Below, piece after piece: positions 21,109-30,750 of a stretch of 48,207 nucleotides of DNA. Made by a program: the position numbers and the translations under genes. A model generated the notes under the pieces. That model did no database searches, had not been told where the DNA came from, and saw nothing but the letters and a program-made list of their open reading frames with translations. Where the stretch lies: positions 1-48,207 of the forward strand of contig JAHBMJ010000496.1 in assembly GCA_018398765.1 (NCBI GenBank), in the 5' to 3' direction. Positions within the stretch are counted from its first letter, which is position 1. The number at the start of each line of letters is the position of its first letter. Origin of the DNA: Chromera velia. Taxonomy: Eukaryota; Sar; Chromeraceae.

Positions 21109-21249
21109 CTGATCGGTTTACCTCTGCATGAAGTAAAAAGGGGTGAAACGTCAATTTCAGTGCAGCTCAAAACGTTTTTTTTTTTGAGAGCAAACCATCA
21201 AGATTTAGGTTTTTTCATTTGAATCAGCATGCGTGACGGATTGGTACTG

Positions 21250-21414
21250 CAAAAGTTTTTTCGGAACCTTCATATTTGAGGTTAAAAGTCATATTGATCA
21301 AATATTTGATCGTATTTGATAGGTCTTTAAAGACTAGGTCCTCCCTGACTCGATATTTGATTTAAGCTTAAGCCCTACCTCAAATCAAATCAAATCAAAT
21401 CAAACATGGGCACT
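21250..21414. mobile_element. Short TTTGAT-family element
   Basis: The block AGGTCTTTAAAGACTAGGTC then CTCCCTGACT, and the terminal ATCAAATCAAATCAAACATG (ending about 21408), match the left part and ends of the element at 7995-10640. Left-side words (ATATTTGAGGTTAA) match inner parts of that element. It appears to be a deleted, MITE-like copy of the same family. Confidence 0.6.
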
Positions 21415-21471
21415 ACTTATAGACGCGTTTCCTCCAGTGGTGGACTTACATCTTTCGCCCTCCGTGTGCAG

Positions 21472-23376
21472 CCTCTCGAGACTCCCCACGCCCCACCAGA
21501 GGTCGACTGGGACGCTTCTTCTTCCGCAGGTGCGTCCCCCAATAGATGCGTTTATCGCCTTTTTGGTTTTCTGTCTGCAAAGCCACGCAGTTCTCTCATT
21601 TCTCCTTTCCCGGTTCGACTCAAGGCTGCAGTCCCCTTTTTTCGGAGTGTCACCCTCTGAGAAAGAAGCGTCATCCGGCTGTCACCACCATTTGAAGGTG
21701 AAAGCAGGGAGCTAGTGACAGTGGTAACAATTGTGACACCTTTTTCTAAAACTTCTCTTTTCTATACAGCCCCCTCTTATTTTTCTCTACATACTTTTTT
21801 AAAAAAGGTGTCATTAGTGTCACCACTGTCACCGGTGAGGTGCTTTCACCTTCTTGGATGGGTGACACTTCGGTTCAAAGACTGTCACCAGCGATTGGAA
21901 GTGTCACCTCTCTCTCTTGCCTGTCTGTCTGGCCTCTTTTTCAGGCTTGAGACTTCAAGCTTCTTTCTTATTTCTCTTTGGTCTGCCTCTCTAACGGTGT
22001 TGCGGTAGGAACACTCCCTTCCTTCTCCCCCCCTCCTTCTCCCTACTTCTCCTTCTCTTCCTACTCTCTCCCCCCTGCTTCCCGCCACCCGACCTTCTTG
22101 TCCTGTTGCGATCCGACCTGGACTGTTCATGCCCCCCCTTCTTCCGTTCTCTGTAGCCCTGGGCTCTCTTCTGTTCTGTCTGGTCCCTTTTCACTTTTTC
22201 TCTTCTACCCACTAGTGCCTCTTTTACGTCCTCTTTCCTTTTTTCCCCACCCTTTTACCTGCCTCCAGCGGTGCCGGTTTCTCACACCTTCTCCTTGGGG
22301 GGAACGTGCAGTTCCATTCTTTTTCTCCTTCCGAGTCCCTCACTTCTTTCTCAGCTCGTGTTGACTTTGTTTTGTATCCTTGATACAGGCCGATGGGAAC
22401 GTCTTGGAGAGACCTTTGCCCTCCAGAACATGAGGCCGAAGGACGACGTCTGCCCCCACCTGTTTGCAACCTTACGACAAGAGGTGAGCCAAGCATACCA
22501 GCAGGGGTCTCAACCGCTTTTCTGTCCCATCTTTTGTTCGTATGTCTCTGCCCCCCCCTTACGTTTCTCTATCCTTTTTCCCGCCCTGGTACCCTGCGTG
22601 CAGCCTCTAGAAATCTCTGTCGCTCTCTTGGATGGCCGCGCAAGTCCTGCAGGTGGGTCTGTAGGCAAGCTGTCCCGCCTCCTTCGGCTCTCCCGTTTTT
22701 GTTCTCCCTCCTTTCGCTCTCCTGTCGTCTTGTCTGTCCGTCCGTCTGTCCTCCCTGTCCTGCTTTCCACTTTCATGAGCTTGTGTACCCATGTGCTGGC
22801 CGTCTCTTCCCGCGTTCCTGCTCCAAACCGCTTTTCTTTCCCTCCTGGCTCTTTGCAGGTCCCTGCGGGCGTCTTGATAGAAACCCTGTGGGGAGGAAGG
22901 TGGCCGAGTCGAGCCAGGGTGCAGCCCAAGAGCTTTTCCAAGCGGTGAGTAGAGCATGCCTGCGCTGGTGGTCTCAGGATCTATTGACTGCGCAGTTTGG
23001 TTCCAAGCAAGACCTTCGCCATTGTGTATATGTGTGCAGGCTTTCTACACCTCCAGTCTGCTGCCAGATGAGCGGGACCCTGCCAGAGGCAGTTCAATTC
23101 CTCCCAGAGGTGCGTCTGTCTTCCTTCATTTTTTTATGTGTCTGGGTAGTCTGCTCACTTGTGTTACACCGCCTGATGCCTTTGTGTTGCTTGTCGTGCT
23201 CTGCTGGCTGGCTAGGCTGTATGGTCATCCGGTTTCGATCTTCTCCTGCCCGTAAGTACAGAGATGCCTTTTCCTTCCATCTTCTCCCAGAAAGAACCGA
23301 CCTTTTATCCCGAAATCAATTCCAAACGACCAAAACGAACTGCTTGAATAGCCCATGTTGCCCTCACTTCACCTAG
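21472..23376 (+). CDS. Unrecognised gene of small exons
   Basis: Exons 21472-21529, 22389-22483, 22604-22652, 22859-22944 and 23040-23109 all have CAG acceptors and GTGCGT/GTGAGC/GTGGGT/GTGAGT/GTGCGT donors. Splicing them in order keeps one open frame: PLETPHAPPEVDWDASSSAG, then RWERLGETFALQNMRPKDDV, PLEISVALLDGRASPAG, KVAESSQGAAQELFQ, and AFYTSSLLPDERDPARGSS. A last exon from 23291 could end at 23376 (same phase as 23109) or in another frame at 23347. Five small exons keeping phase is unlikely by chance, but more exons could lie in the 859-base intron. The 5' end is missing; an inverted-repeat element ends ~60 bases upstream. No domain is recognised. Confidence 0.5.
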
Positions 23377-24848
23377 AGTGGGCACACCTATCTCGTTTGC
23401 ATGTCCCGAGTCCCCAGTCTGATCGACAGCGGGCTATAGGGCAGCACTTCTAGATAGAACCCTAGTACCGTGTATGTTTATGCTGTAATTGAAGATGATA
23501 TAATATAGGTTTTAATAGGTTCTAACACTGTTTTTTGCTTTTCCAGACTCGTTAGTGTAAGGTTCTTTCATATTTTCAAAGGTTCTTTAAAGAAGAATCA
23601 AGTCTACGTTGCATCAAAGTGGTGTCTCCATCATTTGGTTCTTACTCTCTAGAGAAACTGCTAAAACCTGGGTTCTAGGAACCTAGACAAAAACCTGTAA
23701 GAACCATGAAAACCCCCCCCCCTAAAGCTTCAAAAAGACTAAAAACCTAATTTAGATGATTAAAATGATCTAAACAAATAAGACAGATGCTTATATATGC
23801 CAAAATTGACCGTCAAAATCATAAAACTCAGCTGTCAACTCGCTTTTTCTTCTCAGAGTCTTCAAACAGATTTACAAGATGAACAAGCTCTTCATCTTTC
23901 ATGAAGAGTCTGACGGTTTCATTTATTTTATGTGCATGTTAAATATAAAAGAACACAGAAGAAAGGAGGACGTTATCGATGCAAATCTTTTTGGGCTTCC
24001 TGTTTTAGCCTAACTGCCAAAGGAGAGAGAATTTCAAAGCATGCATGTTGCTAGCGTATGTTGGCTAAGTTGGTCGAAGCCTCGTCGGACTTAGGATATG
24101 TATGCACAGCAATCTCTGCCAGTCCGATATAGTTCATCTAGGTCCCTTTCTTCATCTTCAATATGTGTAATCGCTCGCAACCCTGAGGGCTCAAAAGCTT
24201 TCTTCTTATCATTCTATAGAGAAAAAGCAGAAATGTGTAGCCCACATAGAGAGCAACGTAACGGTTGACACTTTCATGAAGCACATCAAAGCAAAGAGCG
24301 GTTGTCACGCATTAAACAGTGATACCATTACTATTCAAGAAAATGGTTTCAAAGCTTAATTCAGTTAGAAAAGAGCCAACCTCGCATAACAGATTTCTTG
24401 TTGGAGTCTTGATAAATTTTGGAACCCTCTAGAAGAGCCAACCTCACACAACAGATTTCTTGTTGGAGTCTTGATAAATCTTAGAACCCTCTTTTTCCTT
24501 TTTCAATCTTTACTATCTGGAACCTTCTTTGTCCCTCTACCTCTCACAATCCTTTTCCAACGTTTTTCAGTCGGATTGGTGGACAAACTTTTGAATATTT
24601 TCATCGTGTTTAATGTTTCATAACTGGTTTTGGACAGGTTCTTTGGGATTCTTGGAGGGTCAGACTGAGAAGGCTAGAACCTAGATTCTAGGAACCTAAG
24701 AACCTAGAGGTGGAGACGTATAATTTTTAAGCTCGAACCGAGTAAGAACCTTCAATCAATACTCTAAAAGTATCATTTTTTTGTTTTTTAGAACTTCTTT
24801 TGCTGATAAAATAAGTGTGGAGTTCATTTTAAATGTTTTAGAGCTTAG
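23377..24848. other. AT-rich intergenic DNA with repeats
   Basis: No gene is seen. Words such as GGTTCTAGGAACCTAG recur (about 23670 and 24690). A 62-bp direct repeat is listed separately. The right end leads into the retropepsin frame. Confidence 0.55.
24371..24494 (+). repeat. Two tandem copies of a 62-bp unit
   Basis: AAGAGCCAACCTCGCATAAC (24371) and AAGAGCCAACCTCACACAAC (24433) begin adjacent 62-base units that both continue with AGATTTCTTGTTGGAGTCTT and GATAAAT. Only a few bases differ. Confidence 0.85.
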
Positions 24849-25565
24849 ATTGCTACTGCAAAGTCGTTCGACGACCACCTCTATATTTCAGAGTGCCTCC
24901 CCATAGACAGCGGGGCCGATGTTTCGTTGCTGCACTCAAAAAGAATAGAAAACCCGGATCTTTCTCTCTCTTTTGTACCTATTCACATCACTAGTGAGGG
25001 AGAGAAATCACTGGAAAGCGAAGGGTGTGCGTTTTTGTTCGTTTTCATTCAAGGCGAGATGAAAAAGCATCACTTCTTTGTGACTCCTTCCATCCGACAC
25101 GATACAATCATTGGACGTAACTTCTTCGTCAAACATGCCATCTCTCTAAATTTTAGCCCAGATGTTCTCCTTTTTAAGGGAAGGGAGAATGGGATAACGA
25201 TCAATGTGTCTCTCTTTCTGATGGTTGCCCCCTACAAAGAAAAACAATATAGCTCTTCTCCTTTGTTTCTATCCAGATCTGGATTTCTCCTTCCCCAAAC
25301 TGTCTCTGCTGTAGAAATACGGCTGGCCGATGACTCATCCATTCCCAATGGGGCAGTTGTGCACGTCGAACCGAAGTCGTTGGACACGAAGGGGGAGATG
25401 CATATACTTGCGGGACTGCAAATACAAGATACAGTGGCAAGGGTGGATGAAAGAAAGATCCTACTGCCCATTATGAACTACTCCTCTCAACCGACCTCTC
25501 TTCCTCTTCATTTCTCCCTTGCTTATGCTACACTCTTGCTGTTGCGTTTGTTGGAATGTATATGA
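24849..25565 (+). CDS. Retropepsin-like aspartic protease fragment (LTR retroelement remnant)
   Basis: The frame opens after TAG at 24846 and encodes about 238 residues. ECLPIDSGADVSLLHSK contains the D-S-G-A active-site motif of retropepsins, and HDTIIGRNFFVKH is the downstream strand with the I-G-R-x-F motif. Both are spaced as in Ty3-type polyprotein proteases. The frame stops at TGA 25563-25565 soon after LPLHFSLAYATL, which would lead into RT in an intact element. No RT, RNase H or integrase follows, and no LTRs are visible. It is most likely a truncated LTR-retrotransposon pol piece; a domesticated protease is possible since the frame has no internal stop. Confidence 0.65.
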   Translation: MATAKSFDDHLYISECLPIDSGADVSLLHSKRIENPDLSLSFVPIHITSEGEKSLESEGCAFLFVFIQGEMKKHHFFVTPSIRHDTIIGRNFFVKHAISLNFSPDVLLFKGRENGITINVSLFLMVAPYKEKQYSSSPLFLSRSGFLLPQTVSAVEIRLADDSSIPNGAVVHVEPKSLDTKGEMHILAGLQIQDTVARVDERKILLPIMNYSSQPTSLPLHFSLAYATLLLLRLLECI

Positions 25566-26144
25566 ATGTATATATCTTTCTTGCTGAAATATTGTTTGGC
25601 ACTAGGTTTGGCAGCGGTGAGTGGCGGCGACATGCGGCGACGACGCTCAAACGCTCGGCTAAAGGCTCTGCAGGAGCCGCCACGCCTTCCATGCATGCCC
25701 AGCCACGTACGCGATCCCAGTGCAATTGTTTTTAAGTGCCCGCCAGAGCTTCGCTTTCCGGGCCATGTTCAATGATGTTCAATCATTGTTCAATCATCAT
25801 AACTTCAATGATTTCAATCTTGCTGCTTGGTGTTGCAAGTGTCAAGTCTCAAGCACCATTGACAAGTTCGACGACAACCTGTATGTAAGCTTCAATTGCT
25901 CTTGGGTAGCCTTCACTACACAACACCGTCTTTCACTCAAAGGTGCCGAGCAACGTAGACACCATCCTTCTTTCATGTGTCAGACTGAGTGCAACTGACT
26001 GGTCAGAGGTTGATTTGTGTTTTTCCCTTTACAGAACAAGAATAGAGCAAACTTTACCCTCTCTGCTGAGCCAGAAGGGGGAGTTGTTCTCGGCAGTTCT
26101 CCTGTGAAACCTGTTGTCCTATACCTGTTTCTTAGCAAGATTGA
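25566..26144. other. Intergenic, repeat-derived in part
   Basis: The segment around 25735-25775 shares the TAAGTGCCC...GCTTCGCTTTCCGG motif with the repeats at 6056-6157. The rest has no supported gene. 26000-26144 is the probable 5' region of the ankyrin gene. Confidence 0.5.
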
Positions 26145-27635
26145 ATGCTCTCTTTAGAGGGTTTTCTCTTTCGTGTGCTCGCCTGGGTGCTCGGAGTGCC
26201 TCCAGATGTGCAAAGGTTCTTCGAGAGACGGCAGAACCCTGTCGATACTTCTCTCGAGTGGGCACAGAGGCAGAGACGCAGACAGAAGTACCGTCTCCCT
26301 CAGAATGCTGAGGAGACGCACAGACGCACGGCACTGTGCCACTACAGCATATTCCCAGATGTCGATATGTGCAGACAGCTCTTGAGAGAAGGGGCAGATT
26401 CGAATGAGCTTGGATGTAAGGGAGAGGACGATGGATGGGCTCCCATTCATTGTGCAGCCTCTCACGGGAATGCTGAGATCCTTCTTGTCCTTTTGGAAGG
26501 AGGCGCCTTGGTGAATTTGCGAACCTCTGTACAGCAACAGACGGCACTTCACTGTGCTGCTCTCTCTTTGAACAGAGATTGTGTGCTCTGTCTTTTGGCA
26601 TTCGGGGCAGATCCCCGACTAAGAGATGTCGATGGACACTCACCCCTCGACTTTGCCCTTGCAGTTCAGGAGGGGGAAGGGGCGGATAGTGAGGGTCTCG
26701 TGCCCGTCTCCTCTCTACTCCGTCTGAGTCTCAAAGCCCGTATGCCCACCCCAGAAACGAGCCTTCTCCTCCCGTCTGTAGGTGGCATGATGTCAGAAGA
26801 TGTACAGAGAGAGGGGGACAAGGATGCAGGAGAAACGGAGTTTGGTGAAGGGGAAGAGGTGAAGAAGGTGAGACAGGCAGTCGGCCCCCTCGTGAGATCC
26901 GAAGATCTGCACAGAGAAGGGACCGCCACACCAACAGACGCACATGACGGCCCTTCCCTGTCTGTCAACTGTGACTACACGATAGCTGAAGGTCTCACAG
27001 CCCCCCCCTCCTCCCGCCACCCCGACTCTATGGGGTTTCCCTTCTGTGGGACCTTGACGGCCTCATCTTCACGTCCGCTGTCCGGGATTCCTCGGCCCTT
27101 AGAGCCACAGCGCCTTGAGTCAAACTCCTCTGCTGCAAAGCTGTGGGGGCAGACGAACACTGCCTCAGCAGCCTTTGCCCGTCCTGCCTGTTGCCTCTCT
27201 TGGAAAACAACCGGTTTGGTTGGAGGGGAGGCAGGCATTCAAGCGACATCTTGTCAGTGTGACTTCTGTCTGCCCTCGTGTGCATCTGTTTCCGATTCTG
27301 CAATGTCCCCAGTGTCAACAGAGAGACCACAGCAAACGCGCAAGACGAGCGAAACGCACCCACAGGGTTCTTGTGTAGAGCCCCCCCATTCAGCATACTC
27401 CCCCCCTCTCAGTGATGGCGGTGCAGAGAGATGTTTCTATGAAAACATTTCCCCCGTGGACTTTTTGCCCTCTCCTGTAGAGAGGGAGACTTTCTCGGAG
27501 GGGAAAGGGGGGGGGGCAGGGTTTTTTGCAAATGCTTCTTCTGTGCAAGGAGCAGTTGAAGGGAATGGCGACGGGGAGAGCGGGGAGGAAGATGAGAAGG
27601 AGACGGTACTGCATCAATGTGCGCTTCCTGACTGA
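26145..27635 (+). CDS. Ankyrin-repeat protein, single exon (496 aa)
   Basis: The frame runs from ATG 26145 to TGA 27633-27635 without intron. Residues 61-95 (RTALCHYSIF ... LLREGADSNEL), 97-130 (GWAPIHCAASHGNAEILLVL ...) and 131-163 (QTALHCAALSL ... LLAFGADPRLRDVDG) are ankyrin repeats with the TALH/PIHCAA helix starts and G-AD turns. A fourth starts at HSPLDFALAV. The first ~20 residues are hydrophobic (LEGFLFRVLAWVLGV) and could anchor or target the protein. The remaining ~320 residues are low-complexity Ser/Pro/Glu-rich and probably disordered, ending in an acidic stretch. Ankyrin repeats bind proteins; the partner is unknown. The start is the first Met, with in-frame upstream sequence giving no better choice. 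Confidence 0.75.
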   Translation: MLSLEGFLFRVLAWVLGVPPDVQRFFERRQNPVDTSLEWAQRQRRRQKYRLPQNAEETHRRTALCHYSIFPDVDMCRQLLREGADSNELGCKGEDDGWAPIHCAASHGNAEILLVLLEGGALVNLRTSVQQQTALHCAALSLNRDCVLCLLAFGADPRLRDVDGHSPLDFALAVQEGEGADSEGLVPVSSLLRLSLKARMPTPETSLLLPSVGGMMSEDVQREGDKDAGETEFGEGEEVKKVRQAVGPLVRSEDLHREGTATPTDAHDGPSLSVNCDYTIAEGLTAPPSSRHPDSMGFPFCGTLTASSSRPLSGIPRPLEPQRLESNSSAAKLWGQTNTASAAFARPACCLSWKTTGLVGGEAGIQATSCQCDFCLPSCASVSDSAMSPVSTERPQQTRKTSETHPQGSCVEPPHSAYSPPLSDGGAERCFYENISPVDFLPSPVERETFSEGKGGGAGFFANASSVQGAVEGNGDGESGEEDEKETVLHQCALPD

Positions 27636-27648
27636 GTGTTAATGTTTG

Positions 27649-27655
27649 TAATAAA
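27649..27655 (+). terminator. AATAAA-type polyadenylation signal
   Basis: GTAATAAAG lies about 15 bases after the ankyrin gene stop codon. It matches the eukaryotic poly(A) signal hexamer. Confidence 0.4.
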
Positions 27656-27837
27656 GAATAGGAGGTCGGGAAAAAACGGTGGGAAACGGTTGGGAATGGT
27701 CTAACGAAACTTGATACGATTTTTTCAGGTGCATGTGCGGTAAAGGGGATTGAGGCTCGTGGGGCGCTTCTTTGTACGTTTTTCCTCCGTCCTGGCAGAG
27801 ACCAAAGCACTGTGTGCGACTATACCGGCCTATATGT

Positions 27838-28095
27838 CACTATGACTAGGCGACGCACAGTGGTAAAAAAAAAAAAAAGAATAGACATGTCAAGATTTTT
27901 TTTTTCTTTTTTTTTTTTTTAGTCTGGTGGTCAAAGGTCCAAGCAAACTTAGCAAAGGTAGGTTTTTTAGTTAGATGTGTTTTTGTTATATGTTCGGCAC
28001 TTCCAATAAAATAATAGAAAAAAAAAAAAAAGATTAGGCTTCTCCAAATTTTTTTTTTCTTTTTTTTTATCACTGTGCGTCGACTAGCACTATGA
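27838..28095. mobile_element. 242-bp MITE with 8-bp target duplication (hAT-like)
   Basis: CACTATGA is present at 27838-27845 and 28088-28095. Between them (27846-28087) the ends CTAGGCGACGCACAGTGGT and the inverse of ...ATCACTGTGCGTCGACTAG match with two differences in 19. Long A- and T-runs extend the palindrome inward. There is no coding capacity. An 8-bp duplication with short inverted ends fits hAT-type MITEs. Confidence 0.8.
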
Positions 28096-28832
28096 CCTCC
28101 TTCCTGCGGGCACCCCTGTTCTCGCCCACTAGTTTTTCAGACATCTGCCTTTTCTCGAACTCGCGACTACATCGTGCTCACTCTCCTCTTCAATCATAAT
28201 AGTTTTAACATATGCTAGCTAGTCTCGGTTTGAGGCCTTTATGCTTGAAAACGGACTTTTATGCTGAAGATGATGATGATGATGATAGATCGATAGAAGA
28301 AGACTTAACCCCTAGCCCCTGTTGGGCTTGGGTGGTCCGTTCATTCATGCATTCATGCATAGGGTGTATGATGATGATTGAGGGTTAAATCCTAGATTTA
28401 GCGACGCCAAATCCCGACCTTTATAACATTAAATATTATCACGGATGATTTCAAAAACTGCGTAGAGCGACATGCATATAAAGCGACACTAAAAATCATT
28501 ATCACAAAAAAATTTTCATATTATTATAAATTATTAAATACTATTAAAATATATTATCTCACAAATAGCTATGAATAACTGCTAGTGGTGATAGCGGCAT
28601 GGATGAGGTTTGAGATGATAGCGGTATGGATGTCTTTACATGAATGTGAACTACCAAATCAATTAAAATATATTTGTTAGGATCTCCGCTGAATTGTATA
28701 ACAGTAATATAAATTTTACAATTAATCATTTGATTTCTGATTCCGTCTCAAATATTCACATCAATGTACACAAAGTATGATTATAGTAATAAATATAAAA
28801 TTATTAGTATACAGCTCTGCGTTGATCTTGTG
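28096..28832. other. AT-rich intergenic DNA
   Basis: Contains a short (GAT)n run (about 28268-28286) and a CATTCATG repeat (about 28340-28360). No gene is seen. Confidence 0.6.
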
Positions 28833-29341
28833 TTAGCTCATCGAACATACCGATGGATAATGAATGCCTAGATGAATACGCAAGGTTTGTTGGGTTATAA
28901 AAACGTCGATCTCTTTCTTCCACTCTCCAAACTTCTTCTTTCGGTCTTCGACATCTACTTGGGGGGGCAAACCTCTTTTCTTTCTCTTCTCCTCTTCTCT
29001 CTCATGGGCTTCTATGTCTTTATCGATGTACTCTTGTAACCCCAACTCCAGGGCTTGCTCACAGAGGTCAGGATTTTCCTCAAACCTGAATCGTGCTCCC
29101 TCAAACAACAGCTCTGCAATCCGACTATCCTTCAGCGCCGAGTACTCAAGGGTGAGCACGTGGCCTTGATGGATTGTCTCTGATGAAAGTGCGGAGTCTT
29201 TGAGGTGTTTCTTGCAGGGGCAGTCTTCAGGGTGGGCACAGACAGACAGACAGAGAGACAGACAGAAAGAAAGAAAGAAAGAAAGAAAAGAAAGAAAGAA
29301 AGAAAGAAAGAAAGAAAAGAAAGAAAGAAAGAAAGAAAGAA

Positions 29342-29405
<64 letters not shown>

Positions 29406-30104
29406 GAGCCACAGCATAGACAGACTATATGGTTTCTTTCCAGACAGACTATATGTTTCTTCCAGACAGACAGACTATATGTTTCTTCTTCTCCCTTGAC
29501 AGACAGGCAAGACAGACAGACAGACAGATAGACAAGCAGGTTAAAGGACAACGAAGATTTCTGACTGTGGTTGCCTGTCCTTCTGTCTTTCAGCCATTCT
29601 GGCAGAGTCACAGGGAAGAGATGCTTGCTCATTCCTCCCGTGAGAAAATGGCCTCCGTCTCCCAGTCTACCTCTTTCTCCTTGCAACCCCAGTCTCTGCA
29701 GACTCAAAGGAACTAGCTGGTACGGAAATGAAAGTGTTCCTCTTCTCATCCCTTCAGTCATGGAAGGATATTCGCGTAGCTCGGCAGTTTTCCAGTTTGC
29801 CCCTGTACTTGTTCGGCCCGTTAACGTCGTACCCCGCCACGGCGATGGGGGGAAGCTTGACCTGGCCTTTCTCATAGACCATCAGGCCCATCCTGATGGC
29901 CCTCTTGAACCGTTTTCTGATCGGCAGGCGTTGCACTGCTTGGAATATGACAGACTTGGATTTCTTGTGGAAGTCGCACCGCTGGTTCAGGATTGAAGGC
30001 GAGAGGGGGACCGCAGACATGGAAAGCGGATCAGTGCAGGCTCGGAGTGAAGAAGAAAAAGGGGTACTCAGAAGTGAAATCCCATGACGAATCGAAGAGA
30101 ACAT
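28833..30104 (-). CDS. Unrecognised minus-strand gene (first and last exons visible)
   Basis: A first exon starts at ATG 30104 and encodes an N-terminus rich in Ser/Arg (MFSSIRHGISLLSTPFSSSL), suggestive of a mitochondrial or plastid presequence. A basic conserved-looking part follows (VQRLPIRKRFKRAIRMGLMV, KLPPIAVAGYDVNGPNKY), and the frame closes at TGA 29754-29756, so a donor lies before that. The last exon begins near 29210 and runs to TAA 28833; it encodes HQGHVLTLEYSALKDSRIAE, LQEYIDKDIEAHEREEEKR and ends in a charged helix. A middle exon around 29560-29705 (MSKHLFPVTLPEWLKDRR) is possible, but I could not phase all three. The organellar-targeting look and basic N-terminal part would suit a ribosomal or RNA-associated organelle protein, which is only inference. 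An AAAG repeat occupies the intron before the last exon. Confidence 0.45.
29263..29405. repeat. (AAAG)n microsatellite
   Basis: About 140 bases of AAAG with occasional AAAAG steps, flanked by CAGA repeats. It lies in the putative last intron of the minus-strand gene; on that strand it is a long CTTT pyrimidine tract just upstream of the acceptor. Confidence 0.95.
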
Positions 30105-30424
30105 TGCGCCCTCTCCTTATTTGAATGAGTACGCAGCCCCCACCTTTCCCTTTTCCCCTCTCTACAGGTCAACCAGCTTGAGCTGAAAGAACAATGAGCC
30201 CGCCGGAGGAGACAGCCAAAGCCCACTTTCGAGGGTGGACAGGGCCAGAACAAGTCAAGCCACTTATTACGACATGTGGCTTCTCACAACTTAATTATAT
30301 ATGGAAACCTTCGCTGATGGCATCGATTGCCGGCACACATCCTCAGTACTGCGTTGTAGACGGAGAATCTTTGAGCATCTTTGAGTCTAAGTTTGAGCTA
30401 TGTTTGAGCTAGATTCTTTGAGCC

Positions 30425-30600
30425 GTCTACGTGCATGTGACCCGTGGACCGGCGGCGCCGCGGCGGCGGGCGGCCCTGGGCGGCGGCGCCGCGTACGTAC
30501 GTACGTATATATATATATATATATACATATACACAATTAACGCGCATGCATGCAGCGGCGCGCCGTTCGGGCCCAGTATATGCGCGCCGCCGCGGCGAGC
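30425..30600. promoter_or_regulatory. GC-palindrome / (TA)n / GCATGCATGC block upstream of the hydrolase gene
   Basis: CGGCGGCGCCGCGGCGGCGG-type palindromes, then CGTACGTACGTACG and (TA)n, then GCGCATGCATGCAG (about 30541-30554) and GCGCGCCG blocks lie 150-320 bases before the ATG at 30751. GCATGC words are known promoter motifs in apicomplexans. The block may be promoter sequence or a GC-palindromic repeat like the MITE at 5237. Confidence 0.35.
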
Positions 30601-30750
30601 CGCAATCTCGCTACACTGCAACAGATCACTCTCCATCTTTCCCTTGATTCCCTCCTCTGAGCCTGCTCGGAGGATCACACTGATCTGCAAGCAAGCAGAG
30701 ACCTGCATTCTGACAAGTTCCTACTGGATCACGAGAAGAGCACCGGGATC

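Noticed and set aside
30194-30412. Small plus-strand frame of 72 codons before the hydrolase gene
   Set aside because: No domain, no clear link to the next exon, and it reads into a repeat of TTTGAGC words.
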